Below, in pieces: positions 1 through 8,003 of a DNA stretch of 16,845 bases. The stretch's first letter is position 1. Each line of letters opens with the position of its first letter. A program made the translations under genes and the position numbers. This stretch comes from Planctomycetaceae bacterium UBA4732 (lineage in GTDB: Bacteria > Planctomycetota > Planctomycetia > Gemmatales > Gemmataceae). Under the pieces are notes generated by a model, which did no database searches, had not been told where the DNA came from, and saw only the letters and a program-made list of their open reading frames with translations. The stretch spans positions 1,890-18,734 of the forward strand of contig DHJA01000146.1 in assembly GCA_002404095.1 (NCBI GenBank), read 5' to 3'.

Positions 1-44
1 CGCCTTTGCGCCTTTGCGTGAGACTCATTTTTCAAGGAGGTGTG

Positions 45-1379
45 ATGATGACCGTTCCCGACATCCGCACCGCCCTGCCCGGCCCCAAGGCGCAGGCGCT
101 ACTCCTACGCGATGCCAAATACGTCTCGCCTTCTTATACGCGTGTTTATCCGCTTGTGGTGGAGAGTGGCAGCGGCGCCGTTATCCGCGATGTGGACGGC
201 AACCTGTTTCTCGATTTCACCGCCGGCATCGCCGTCGCCTCCACCGGCCATTGCCATCCGCACGTCGTCGCCGCGATCAAGGATCAGGCCGAAAAGCTGA
301 TCCACATGTCCGGCACTGACTTCTACTATGCGCCGCAAATCGATCTATCGCAGCGCCTCGCCGAGGGCGGGCCGGGTACGTCCGCCAAGCGCGTATTTTT
401 CACCAATAGCGGTGCGGAAGCGCTGGAGGCGGCGTTAAAGCTGGCTCGTTGGCACACCGGCCGGACGCGCGCCGTCGCGTTCTTTGGCGCGTTCCACGGC
501 CGCACCTATGGCGCCATGTCGCTGTCCGGCTCCAAGCTCGTCCACCGGCGCGGCTTCTCGCCGTTGGTGCCCGACATTCATCACGTCCCCTATCCGCGCG
601 GCTGCCACGGCTGTGACGCGCCGGCCGCCGGGTGTGAATGCGTCCGCAACATCGAGGACACGCTTTTTCGCCGAACCGCGCCGCCGGAGGAAGTCGCCGC
701 CGTCTTCGTTGAGCCGATCCAGGGTGAAGGCGGTTACTATGTGCCGCCGAAGGGTTTTCTGCCGGCGCTGCGAGAAATGTGTACGCGCAACGGCATCCTG
801 TTGGTGGCCGACGAAGTACAAAGCGGCATGGGCCGTACCGGCAAGATGTACGCCGTCGAACATTGGGGCGTTGAGCCGGACATTATCTGTCTGGCAAAGG
901 GCATAGCCAGCGGAATGCCGCTGGGGGCGATCATCGCCCGCGACGAGGTGATGGATTGGCCAAGCGGTAGCCACGCCAGCACCTTCGGCGGCAACCCGAT
1001 CAGCTGTCGTGCGGCCCTCGCCACGCTCGATTTGCTCCACGCCGGTTACATGGCCAACGCCGCCGAGCGCGGTGAGCAGCTGAAAAAGCGTCTTCTCGAT
1101 CTGCAAAAACGCTATTCGGAGATCGGCGAGGTGCGCGGCCTGGGACTAATGGTGGCGATGGACGTGGTTAAGTCGCGTGAACCGTACTCGTTCGCCCCCG
1201 CCTTGCGCGACGCCGTGGTGGAGGCCGCGTTCCGAAGCGGTTTACTTTTGTTGGGTTGCGGTGAAAGCGCGCTCCGATTTTGTCCGCCGTTGTGCATCAC
1301 CGCCGAGCAAGTGGAGACGGCCGTGCGGCTTTTGGACGACGTGCTGTCGGCATTGGGGACGAAGAATCATGCTGAATAA
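45..1379 (+). CDS. Class III PLP-dependent aminotransferase (acetylornithine/4-aminobutyrate aminotransferase family)
   Basis: Predicted cytosolic fold-type I PLP enzyme that moves an amino group from an omega-amino or related substrate to a 2-oxo acid; the exact substrate cannot be read from the sequence. Family motifs appear in order: TNSGAEA (about residue 115), VEPIQGEGG, the LLVADEVQSGMGRTGK segment with the cofactor-binding Asp, and the AKGIASGMPLGA segment whose Lys (codon at 897, about K285) should form the Schiff base. The length of 444 aa is normal for the family. The frame is open from 6, but a strong AAGGAGG at 34-40 places the start at 45 or the adjacent ATG at 48; 48 has the better spacing. 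An oddity is a cysteine-rich insert, CHGC...CEC (C187, C190, C197, C199), which suggests a metal or disulfide site of the kind seen in some archaeal-type members. It stands alone; the next gene begins 142 bp downstream. Confidence 0.9.
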   Translation: MMTVPDIRTALPGPKAQALLLRDAKYVSPSYTRVYPLVVESGSGAVIRDVDGNLFLDFTAGIAVASTGHCHPHVVAAIKDQAEKLIHMSGTDFYYAPQIDLSQRLAEGGPGTSAKRVFFTNSGAEALEAALKLARWHTGRTRAVAFFGAFHGRTYGAMSLSGSKLVHRRGFSPLVPDIHHVPYPRGCHGCDAPAAGCECVRNIEDTLFRRTAPPEEVAAVFVEPIQGEGGYYVPPKGFLPALREMCTRNGILLVADEVQSGMGRTGKMYAVEHWGVEPDIICLAKGIASGMPLGAIIARDEVMDWPSGSHASTFGGNPISCRAALATLDLLHAGYMANAAERGEQLKKRLLDLQKRYSEIGEVRGLGLMVAMDVVKSREPYSFAPALRDAVVEAAFRSGLLLLGCGESALRFCPPLCITAEQVETAVRLLDDVLSALGTKNHAE

Positions 1380-1521
1380 AAGGGCCGATCGCCCCGGTAG
1401 GACGAAACGCATGCACTTTGCCGCGTTTGCGGTTTTTGCGAGCTATAGTTGAACGGCATCGCGGCGGCGCGGCGACGCGCCTACCGTCAACGTAGTTCGC
1501 TGACCACCGGAGACAGGCGAC

Positions 1522-2295
1522 ATGGCCAGACCCCTGCCAGCCCCCACCCAATTCCGCAACAGTTCAAATGGGCATGCCAACGGACGCCCAGCGGCAGTGG
1601 CGGCCCTCCTGCACCCCGCGCCCGCCGCCGCCGTGAGCGCGCCCGACCCCGAGCCGGATGATTTGCAAGAACTCGACGGCGTACGTCAGGAGAACGCGGA
1701 GCTGCGTGCTCTGTGCATGGAACTGGAACAGGCGCTTCACGAAGCCAGCCTGCCGGGCCACGCCGGCGGCGAGGACCGCCTAAAAGAATATGAGGCGATG
1801 CTCGAGGAAAAGACGGAGATGATCCGTCAGCAACACGAACAATTGCAGCAATTGCAGGCGGTCATCGCGGAATTGGAGTGTCAGCCCGGAGCGCGGTCGT
1901 CGAACGCGGGCTCGGCGCCGCGCGAGGACGACCTTTTGGCCCTCGGCGAAGAGTTGGAGCGCGATCGTCGGCAGATCCAGGAAGACGAGCAGGCGCTCAT
2001 GCAGCAGATGCGCGAAATGGAAGTGAGCATGGCGCGCGAGCGCGCCGAGATGGCCCGCCAGCGCAACGACATGCAGCGGTTGCAGAGCGAAGTCCGCCAT
2101 GAGATTGAGCGCTTGGAGCGAAGCGGCGCCCTTCAGAGCAAAATCGAAGGATTGAAGAACAAACTTTCCGACGCCAGCACGCGCCGCGGCTCCGCGCCGG
2201 TCGCCTCGCGTGCGCAGCCGACACAACCCGTCGCCGCGCCAGCGCCTCCGCCGGCCAAGAAGGAAGGTCTCATGGGCCGTCTCTTCGGGCGCTAA
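1522..2295 (+). CDS. Coiled-coil protein of unknown function
   Basis: No recognised enzymatic domain. About the first 50 residues are Pro/Ala-rich and low in complexity. Residues of about 50-225 are dense in Glu, Gln, Arg and Leu with heptad-like spacing (repeated stretches such as EQLQQLQAVIAELE), so a long coiled coil is predicted. A Pro/Ala-rich linker then leads to a basic-hydrophobic tail, KKEGLMGRLFGR. There is no signal peptide or membrane segment, so it is probably cytoplasmic. The ATG at 1522 is preceded by GGAGACAGG at a suitable distance. A structural or scaffolding role, with the short tail as a possible docking motif, is only a guess. A large inverted repeat follows directly and probably ends the transcript. 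Confidence 0.75.
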   Translation: MARPLPAPTQFRNSSNGHANGRPAAVAALLHPAPAAAVSAPDPEPDDLQELDGVRQENAELRALCMELEQALHEASLPGHAGGEDRLKEYEAMLEEKTEMIRQQHEQLQQLQAVIAELECQPGARSSNAGSAPREDDLLALGEELERDRRQIQEDEQALMQQMREMEVSMARERAEMARQRNDMQRLQSEVRHEIERLERSGALQSKIEGLKNKLSDASTRRGSAPVASRAQPTQPVAAPAPPPAKKEGLMGRLFGR

Positions 2296-2311
2296 AGCCG
2301 CGCCACACAAA

Positions 2312-2382
2312 GGCGAGCCGGGTCGCGTAAGCGCCCGGAGTTGCTTCCCAAAACTCCTGGCGCTTACGCGACCCGGCTCGCC
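2312..2382. repeat. Large near-perfect inverted repeat, possible terminator
   Basis: The left arm is 2312-2342 and the right arm 2352-2382: 31 bp each with a single mismatch around a 9-nt loop. The arm core is GCGAGCCGGGTCGCGTAAGC. The repeat begins 17 bp after the coiled-coil stop and ends before the lipoprotein gene. It has no T-run, so it is not a classic intrinsic terminator. From memory, hairpins with this core recur in Gemmata-type genomes, which would make this one member of a dispersed repeat family. Transcript end, RNA stabiliser or mobile palindrome are all possible. Confidence 0.8.
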
Positions 2383-2479
2383 CGCTTTCGACATCTCTTG
2401 CCGGCGTCCCCCCTATCCCGTTAATTGACCTGTATGGGGCGGCGTTTTGGCCGCTCCTTCACACATGGGGGACGGACTA

Positions 2480-3019
2480 ATGCGACGTGCGGCATGGCTT
2501 ATCGTGCTGGCGCTCACGGCCTTGCCGGCGTGTAGCACTCCGGCGGCGGACGAGGCCAAGGGGACCGAAGTGGACCTCGATGGTCTCAAGGCGACGGCGC
2601 CGGCCGCGTGGAAGAAGGAAGAGCCGAGCAACAACTTCCGCTGGATGCAGTTCCGCGTCCCGAAGGGGAAGGACGACAAAGAGGATGCCGAATTGGCTAT
2701 TTCCAGGGGTCTCGGCGGCGGCGCCAACGCCAACGTGGAGCGCTGGAAAAAGTCGTTCACGCCGCCGGCCGGCAAGACCGTCGAGGAGTCTTCCAAGGTC
2801 GAGGAAATCAAAATCGGCGGCGCGAAGGCGATGTACCTGGATGTGTCCGGCACGTTCACCGCGCCCTTCTCGAAGGCGGCGCCGCAACCGGATTACCGGA
2901 TGCTTGCGGTCTACTACGACGGCAAGGACAAAGCCTTCACTTTCAAACTCGTCGGCCCCGCCAAGACCGTGGAAGCGGCCAAGAAAGACTTTGACGAGTT
3001 CTTAAAGTCGTTCAAATGA
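2480..3019 (+). CDS. Predicted small lipoprotein, function unknown
   Basis: The protein has 179 residues. It starts with a positively charged N-terminus and a hydrophobic stretch ending in the lipobox LPAC, so C18 should be lipidated and the protein anchored to a membrane. The mature part is a single lysine-rich soluble domain of about 160 aa with no catalytic motif I recognise; it resembles the many planctomycete lipoproteins of this size. The frame is open from 2447, but the ATG at 2480 has a GGGGGA Shine-Dalgarno 7 nt upstream and gives a proper lipoprotein signal. It lies 63 bp before queA on the same strand, separated by an inverted repeat. Confidence 0.75.
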   Translation: MRRAAWLIVLALTALPACSTPAADEAKGTEVDLDGLKATAPAAWKKEEPSNNFRWMQFRVPKGKDDKEDAELAISRGLGGGANANVERWKKSFTPPAGKTVEESSKVEEIKIGGAKAMYLDVSGTFTAPFSKAAPQPDYRMLAVYYDGKDKAFTFKLVGPAKTVEAAKKDFDEFLKSFK

Positions 3020-3024
3020 AGACG

Positions 3025-3070
3025 GTCTTTCTCCTCTTTCCCTTGGAACTAGAGGAGAGAGGAGAAAGAC
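3025..3070. repeat. Inverted repeat between the lipoprotein gene and queA
   Basis: GTCTTTCTCCTCT at 3025-3037 pairs exactly with AGAGGAGAAAGAC at 3058-3070 across a 20-nt loop. It begins 6 bp after the lipoprotein stop and ends 12 bp before the queA start. On the + strand it could be a terminator-like stem for the upstream gene. It also contains the purine-rich bases nearest the queA start, so it could affect queA translation. There is no T-run. Confidence 0.7.
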
Positions 3071-3082
3071 GCCGGCAGCCTC

Positions 3083-4147
3083 ATGCACATCGACCAATTC
3101 GACTACGACCTGCCCGAGCGCCTGATCGCCCAGGAACCGCCGCCGGAACGCGATCAGAGCCGTTTGCTTTTGGTCCGCCGCGACGGTTCGCCGCCCGTCC
3201 ATCACGTCTTTAGCGACCTGCCGTATCTGCTGAATCCCGGCGACCTGCTAGTCCTCAACGACACGCGCGTCCTTCCGGCCCGGCTGATCGGCCGCCGCGC
3301 TCGTTCCGGCGGCAAATGGGAAGGACTCTTTCTGAGCGAGCAGGACGGCGCATGGGAGTTGCTGACCCAGACGCGCGGCCGGCTCATGGTCGGTGAAACC
3401 ATCCTGGTCGATCCCGATACCGCATCAAGCGGCGCGGCGACTTCGCCGTTGCGCCTGTGCCTGGTGGGCAAGTCGGCGTCGGGCCGTTGGCTGGGCCGGC
3501 CGGAAGAAACGGGAACCGCTCAAACGCTGCTGGCGCGATACGGCCGGACGCCGTTGCCGCCGTACATCCGCAAGGGCCGGGCTGGCGAGGCGGATCGTGA
3601 ACGGTATCAGACCATTTACGCCCGTCAACCGGGAGCCGTGGCCGCGCCGACGGCGGGCCTACACTTCACGCCGCGCCTTTTCGATGCACTGGCGGAACGC
3701 GGCGTCGAGCAGACGTTCGTCACCCTGCACGTCGGGGCGGGCACGTTCCAGCCGATATCGGTGGAGGACGTGACGCAACATCAGGTTCAGCCGGAGTGGG
3801 GAGAAGTGCCGCTCGCCGCGGCGCAAGCGGTCGTCGCGTGCACGGAGCGCGGCGGTCGCGTCGTGTCGGTCGGAACGACATCGGTGCGCGCGCTGGAGAC
3901 GGCGGCATTGGCGTCGGCGGACGGGAAGGTGACGCCGTGGTCGGGCTGGACGGATTTGACCATACGGCCGCCGTTTGCGTTCAAGGCGGTGGACGCGCTG
4001 GTGACGAATTTTCATTTGCCGCGGTCGAGCCTGCTGCTGCTGACAGCGGCGTTTGCGGGGTTGGAGGCAATGCGTGCGGCGTACCAACTCGCGGTGGAGC
4101 GCGAATATCGCTTCTATTCTTATGGGGATGCGATGCTGATTTTGTGA
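3083..4147 (+). CDS. queA: S-adenosylmethionine:tRNA ribosyltransferase-isomerase QueA
   Basis: QueA transfers and isomerises the ribosyl group of S-adenosylmethionine onto preQ1 in the wobble position of GUN-anticodon tRNAs, giving epoxyqueuosine in the queuosine pathway. The protein has 354 aa, the usual length. Family motifs run its whole length: FDYDLPERLIAQ at the N-terminus, LLVLNDTRVLPARL, YQTIYARQPGAVAAPTAGLH, TLHVGAGTF, VGTTSVRALE and the C-terminal TNFHLPRSSLLLL. The ATG at 3083 starts the conserved MHIDQFDYDLP beginning; its Shine-Dalgarno is weak. No other queuosine gene is in the window. Its last 489 bp are overlapped antisense by the read-through end of the WD40/cytochrome ORF on the other strand. 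Confidence 0.96.
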   Translation: MHIDQFDYDLPERLIAQEPPPERDQSRLLLVRRDGSPPVHHVFSDLPYLLNPGDLLVLNDTRVLPARLIGRRARSGGKWEGLFLSEQDGAWELLTQTRGRLMVGETILVDPDTASSGAATSPLRLCLVGKSASGRWLGRPEETGTAQTLLARYGRTPLPPYIRKGRAGEADRERYQTIYARQPGAVAAPTAGLHFTPRLFDALAERGVEQTFVTLHVGAGTFQPISVEDVTQHQVQPEWGEVPLAAAQAVVACTERGGRVVSVGTTSVRALETAALASADGKVTPWSGWTDLTIRPPFAFKAVDALVTNFHLPRSSLLLLTAAFAGLEAMRAAYQLAVEREYRFYSYGDAMLIL

Positions 4148-7100
4148 GCAGAGCGCCCGTTTAGCCGCGAACTCGACGTTCTTGCCCTCTTGCTTCGCCG
4201 CTACCACAAACGGATGGGTCATCGGCTCCACCCACGGCTCGGCGTGGATTACAAAGGTCCGCGTTGTCTCTTTCTCTGTGATGAGGATGCCGTTGAGGCC
4301 CACGTCCAGCACCCGGACGCCGTGCGGCAAGCCAAGAACTTCTAACGGGATGCGACCCGCGAAGCCGTTTCGCCGCTGTACCGTTGCCGTCACACGCACG
4401 TCGCCGCCGGGGGCGACCGTCACCTCCGATTGCTCCGTCGTCGTCACAATGTCGCCCGGCTCAGTCACTTTCGGCAGAGCGCCCGCCGCCTCACGCGCCA
4501 CGTCCTGCCCATTGATCGTCGCGTGCGCGGTCAGCTTCAGCGGCGCGGCGCCGGGCGGTACGGTCGCCGTTGGCTCGGCGTACACGGCGAAAACCGTGCT
4601 ATTTTCGCCGGCCGGGATCGTCGTAGGCGGCGCGTTGAAACCAGGCGGCAGATTGTCCAGGTGGACCTCGATTGGACCCTCGTAGTCGTCGATGCGATCC
4701 GCCGTCGCCGTCATCGGGACGGCGCCGCCCTTCGTCACGGTCGGCGCCGTCGGGCTAAAGGAGACATTAAAGCTCGGGCGCGGCGAACGAATCGTCAGGC
4801 GGTAAGCGTAGAGCGGCCCGCCTTGCCCGCGCGAATCGCCGACGCGCACCTGATAATCTCCGTCGGCCGGAGCGTCAAAGACGAGGCGCGAATCCTTGCC
4901 GAAGCCGGGGCCGCCGTCGTCGTTGCGGTAGTAGAGCGTGACGACGGGCAGGCCGTTCGGCGCGAACTGCGCGCCCGGCGGATGGAGCGCCACTTTATAC
5001 ATCACTTCGCCCAGCGGGTGGTGGGTCGGCGTCGTGCCGAGGTAGCCGAGACGCTGACCATCACGGGCGAAGAACTGGCAGTCGTCGTCGGGGTTTTTCG
5101 GCAATTGGTTGATGCGCATCAACTCCTCGCCGACTAGCAGATAGTCGTTGACGGCCAGGTCGTTCCAATTCTCGATGCGAATGCCCGCCCCGGCGGAATC
5201 ATGATCGCGGAACATGATGTAAGTCTTGGAAAGGCAACGCAGCGTCGCGCGCGGCAGCGGCATACCGGCGGCGTCAAGGATCTCAATGGTCGAGTCCAGC
5301 GGCGAACCCAACCGGCGGGCGTTGATTTCAAGGAACAGCGTTTGTCCCTTCTTCGCCTTAAAGCGATAAGTCGTGGTCGCCCCCGGTTTGTCGATGCGGC
5401 CGTTGGCGGTGGACGGCACGGGCAATTCGACGACTCCGGCCGCGGGCGTTGCCTCCGGAAACTCGCCGACTAGCACCGACAAGTCGCCGAGCGGCGGACC
5501 GTTGGGCGTGGTAAGCGGCACGGGCAATCGGCTGCCGAGCGCGGCGGCAGCCGGGGTCTTGATGTGAACGGTGCGCATTGGGCCAAGATGAACGCCTTCG
5601 ACTTGTATGTCCGCATCCGCGCCGCGCTGAACGCCGAGCGGAAAAACGCCGGTCACAACAGGGATATTGCCGATGTTTAATCGGTAAAACATCGAGCCGT
5701 CGCCGCGATAATCGCGGTCGTGGACGCCAACAGCGTAGACGCCGGCTACGGGACAGGTATAGCCGAGCAGACCTTTGGCGCTTTCGGCAACTACGCGGTC
5801 GTCCGGATCGGTCAGTTCCAGAATAGGTTCCAGCTTCGAGCCGATGGCGGCGGTCAGAAGCTGGACGCCGACTTCTTGTCCGGCTTTCGCCTCGAAGCGG
5901 TAGTAATCCACGTCGCCCGCTCGGCCGGCCGCACCGATCACCGTCGCCGGCAAGCTGATCTTCTGGCCGGTGCGCGGCGAGTCGTTCGGCTCCACTTCGA
6001 TTATTGGATTAAACCGATCAACAATGAAGGAAAACGGCACGGACGCGCCGGCTGGCGTCTTGACGGTCAACTGGCACTGCCCCGGAGCCGCGTCGGCGGC
6101 GATGGCCACGTCAACGTCAATGGCGCTAGGCGCGCCGCCCGCCGCGATCACGGCTTTCACGCCTGGAAGATTCGTTGTGGCCTCCGTCGCTCCGTCGAGG
6201 TTCTGGCCTTCCAGCTTGATGCGGACGGTTTGACCGCGGACGGCGGACGCTGGCGTCGCCTTGTTCAGCACGGGCGGTTTCGGCTTGGCCGGCAGCGGCT
6301 GGCTTTGCGTCTTGCCGGTCGCCTCATCCAGCAATACGAGTACGCCGTCGTAACGGCCGACGGCCAGCTGTTTCTGGTCCGGGCGGACGGCCAGCGCCAG
6401 CGGCGCCTCGGGCTGCTTGGCGTAGACGATGCGCTCCACCATGCGGCCCGCGTCCCACGCCTTGGCCACGCGGTCCTCACTGACGGAATAAAGAGTTTTG
6501 CCGTCCGCCGACCAAGCCACGCGGATTACCGACCCTTCGTGGGCGAAGACGGAGTTGACGAGTCGGCCGCCCTGCGCCGAAACCTCCCAAACGCGCAGGC
6601 TCTTGTCCACGCCGCCGGCGGCGAGGCGGCGCCCGTCCGGACTCCAGGCGACGGAATAGACCCAGTCCGTCGAGTCGCTGAGCGTATAAAGACGTTTGCC
6701 ATCGGCTACCTGCCAAACCTTCACCGCCCGGTCGGCCGAACCAGAGGCCAGCAGGGCGCCGTCCGGGCTGAACGTGACGGCGTACACGGCGTCGCTATGG
6801 TCCTTGAGTTCGCGCAGCAGTTGGCCGGTTTCCGTGTTCCACAGTTTGATGAGCCGGTCATAACCGCACGTCGCCAGCGCCTTGCCGTCCGGGCTAAACG
6901 CCACATCGAGGATGACGTCTTTGTGGGCGGCGATGGTCTGTGCAGGCGAACCGGCCGGCAACGCGCCGGCGGCGGTTTTGTAGAGGCGCACCTCGCCGGT
7001 CGTACCGGGGGAACCGCTGGCGACCGCCAATTGCAGGCCGTCGCGGCTGAATGCCAACGCCGTCACGTCGCCGGTCTGGCCGGGCAGCTTGCCCACTACA

Positions 7101-7612
7101 TCGCCCGTGTTAGGGTCGATCAGTTCCACTTCACGCCAGCCGGACGCGGCGAGCAGCTTGCCGTCGGGCCGATACGCCAGGGCCGCGACCGGGGCGGCAA
7201 CCATCACGCGCGGCTTGATCTCCGGCAGCACGACCACGGTTGTGCCGCCGTCGTCCTTCGCGCCGGCGTTGATCCAGGCGCGGAGAACGGCGGCCTCTTC
7301 TGCGGTCGGCCGGCGCGACGCCTTTTTCGGAGGCATAAAGGGTTTGACCTTGCCCTCGACCATGCCGACGATGCTGCTGTCGTCGGCCTTGCCGGCGACG
7401 AGGACGGGGCCTTTCTTGCCGCCCTCCAGCAGCGCGGCGTAAGACTCCAGGTTGAGACCGCCTTCGCCCTCCTTGGCGTTATGGCATTCCAGGCAATAGC
7501 GGGAGAAAAAGGGGCGGACTTGCTTGGAATAGCTAGGCGGCTCGGCGGCGGCCGGAGTAATCACGGCCAAGGCTAGAAACAGCGAGAACAGGGAAAGGCG
7601 GTCAGGACTCAT
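3659..7612 (-). CDS. PSCyt1 cytochrome c / seven-bladed WD40 / PPC-domain giant protein with aberrant C-terminal read-through
   Basis: Predicted exported planctomycete protein. Signal peptide at 1-23 (AAA before EPP); PSCyt1 heme domain with C40-L-E-C43-H44 and a likely axial Met in PFMPP (M93); seven WD40 blades at about 135-435 (repeated FSPDG and W-dipeptides); TIG-like and PPC-like beta domains to about 930; more Ig-like repeats to about 1150. Electron transfer or complex scaffolding is the inferred role. The start at 7612 is chosen because it gives the signal peptide; the upstream frame reaches 7690. It follows the DUF5615 toxin by 22 bp and ends the operon. The last plausible residues (KNVEFAAKRAL) lie near 4155. 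From 4147 down to 3659 the frame is antisense to queA and encodes 162 Arg/His/Gln-rich residues that look non-native. A frame change of one or two bases near 4163 would meet a stop at once (GGC TAA) or within about 15 codons, so a lesion or assembly error is possible. The true 3' end is uncertain. Confidence 0.85.
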   Translation of the reverse strand: MSPDRLSLFSLFLALAVITPAAAEPPSYSKQVRPFFSRYCLECHNAKEGEGGLNLESYAALLEGGKKGPVLVAGKADDSSIVGMVEGKVKPFMPPKKASRRPTAEEAAVLRAWINAGAKDDGGTTVVVLPEIKPRVMVAAPVAALAYRPDGKLLAASGWREVELIDPNTGDVVGKLPGQTGDVTALAFSRDGLQLAVASGSPGTTGEVRLYKTAAGALPAGSPAQTIAAHKDVILDVAFSPDGKALATCGYDRLIKLWNTETGQLLRELKDHSDAVYAVTFSPDGALLASGSADRAVKVWQVADGKRLYTLSDSTDWVYSVAWSPDGRRLAAGGVDKSLRVWEVSAQGGRLVNSVFAHEGSVIRVAWSADGKTLYSVSEDRVAKAWDAGRMVERIVYAKQPEAPLALAVRPDQKQLAVGRYDGVLVLLDEATGKTQSQPLPAKPKPPVLNKATPASAVRGQTVRIKLEGQNLDGATEATTNLPGVKAVIAAGGAPSAIDVDVAIAADAAPGQCQLTVKTPAGASVPFSFIVDRFNPIIEVEPNDSPRTGQKISLPATVIGAAGRAGDVDYYRFEAKAGQEVGVQLLTAAIGSKLEPILELTDPDDRVVAESAKGLLGYTCPVAGVYAVGVHDRDYRGDGSMFYRLNIGNIPVVTGVFPLGVQRGADADIQVEGVHLGPMRTVHIKTPAAAALGSRLPVPLTTPNGPPLGDLSVLVGEFPEATPAAGVVELPVPSTANGRIDKPGATTTYRFKAKKGQTLFLEINARRLGSPLDSTIEILDAAGMPLPRATLRCLSKTYIMFRDHDSAGAGIRIENWNDLAVNDYLLVGEELMRINQLPKNPDDDCQFFARDGQRLGYLGTTPTHHPLGEVMYKVALHPPGAQFAPNGLPVVTLYYRNDDGGPGFGKDSRLVFDAPADGDYQVRVGDSRGQGGPLYAYRLTIRSPRPSFNVSFSPTAPTVTKGGAVPMTATADRIDDYEGPIEVHLDNLPPGFNAPPTTIPAGENSTVFAVYAEPTATVPPGAAPLKLTAHATINGQDVAREAAGALPKVTEPGDIVTTTEQSEVTVAPGGDVRVTATVQRRNGFAGRIPLEVLGLPHGVRVLDVGLNGILITEKETTRTFVIHAEPWVEPMTHPFVVAAKQEGKNVEFAAKRALCSQNQHRIPIRIEAIFALHRELVRRTHCLQPRKRRCQQQQARPRQMKIRHQRVHRLERKRRPYGQIRPARPRRHLPVRRRQCRRLQRAHRCRSDRHDATAALRARDDRLRRGERHFSPLRLNLMLRHVLHRYRLERARPDVQGDERLLDAAFRQCIEKARREV

Positions 7613-7634
7613 TGCGGAACCCCGCTTATTCTTG

Positions 7635-8003
7635 TCACGGTCCCAGATATCGAAACGTATTCGCGATCTCATCGGCGGTTGTCGTATCAAGTAGATTCAG
7701 CAGTCGTTGAAGTAGGTCGCCAAAGCGCCGGAGGCTTACCTGCTGCGTCACCACAATGCCCGCGTGCGGTCGCCCCGAATTCGCCCATTCCGTCGCCAGT
7801 TCGGCAAAGTCCGCCACGTTGAAACTGACGATACATCGCCCTTGTGCCGCCGCGAACGCCAACTGAACTTCATCCGGCGCGCCTAACGCGCCGGCTTCGA
7901 CGGCGCTCAGGCAATCATGTCCGTGCTGTCGAATCGCAGCGGCGATGCCGGGGTGGAAATCTTCGTCGAGGTAAAGCCGAATGAACAGTGGGGCTTTACT
8001 CAT
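7635..8003 (-). CDS. DUF5615 PIN-like toxin of a toxin-antitoxin pair
   Basis: A 122-aa protein with the DUF5615/Mut7-C-like PIN fold pattern: N-terminal LYLDEDFHPGIAAAIRQHG with acidic residues D13 and D15, then APDEVQLAFA, then VSFNVADFAEL, whose Asp is the usual second acidic cluster. Such proteins are presumed RNases and are normally paired with a DUF433 antitoxin, as here. The ATG at 8003 lies inside the antitoxin 3' end (GATGAGTAA), so the two genes overlap by 8 bp and are probably translationally coupled. An in-frame ATG at 8045 would add 14 residues unlike the family. The WD40 gene begins 22 bp downstream. Confidence 0.8.
   Translation of the reverse strand: MSKAPLFIRLYLDEDFHPGIAAAIRQHGHDCLSAVEAGALGAPDEVQLAFAAAQGRCIVSFNVADFAELATEWANSGRPHAGIVVTQQVSLRRFGDLLQRLLNLLDTTTADEIANTFRYLGP

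Noticed and set aside
1..18. Short tandem CGCCTTTG repeat at the left edge
   Set aside because: Only two units and cut by the window edge; too little to call a feature.
435..1106. 223-codon - strand frame inside the aminotransferase gene
   Set aside because: Antisense to conserved PLP-enzyme motifs and without recognisable features.
1418..1449. Promoter-like TATAGT before the coiled-coil gene
   Set aside because: The -10 resembles consensus but the nearest TTG hexamer is 20 bp away and weak; not convincing.
5720..7576. Open frame of 618 codons on the + strand opposite the WD40 gene
   Set aside because: Arg/Gly/His-rich composition, no domain, and it lies fully antisense to a gene with clear domains; a GC-rich shadow frame.
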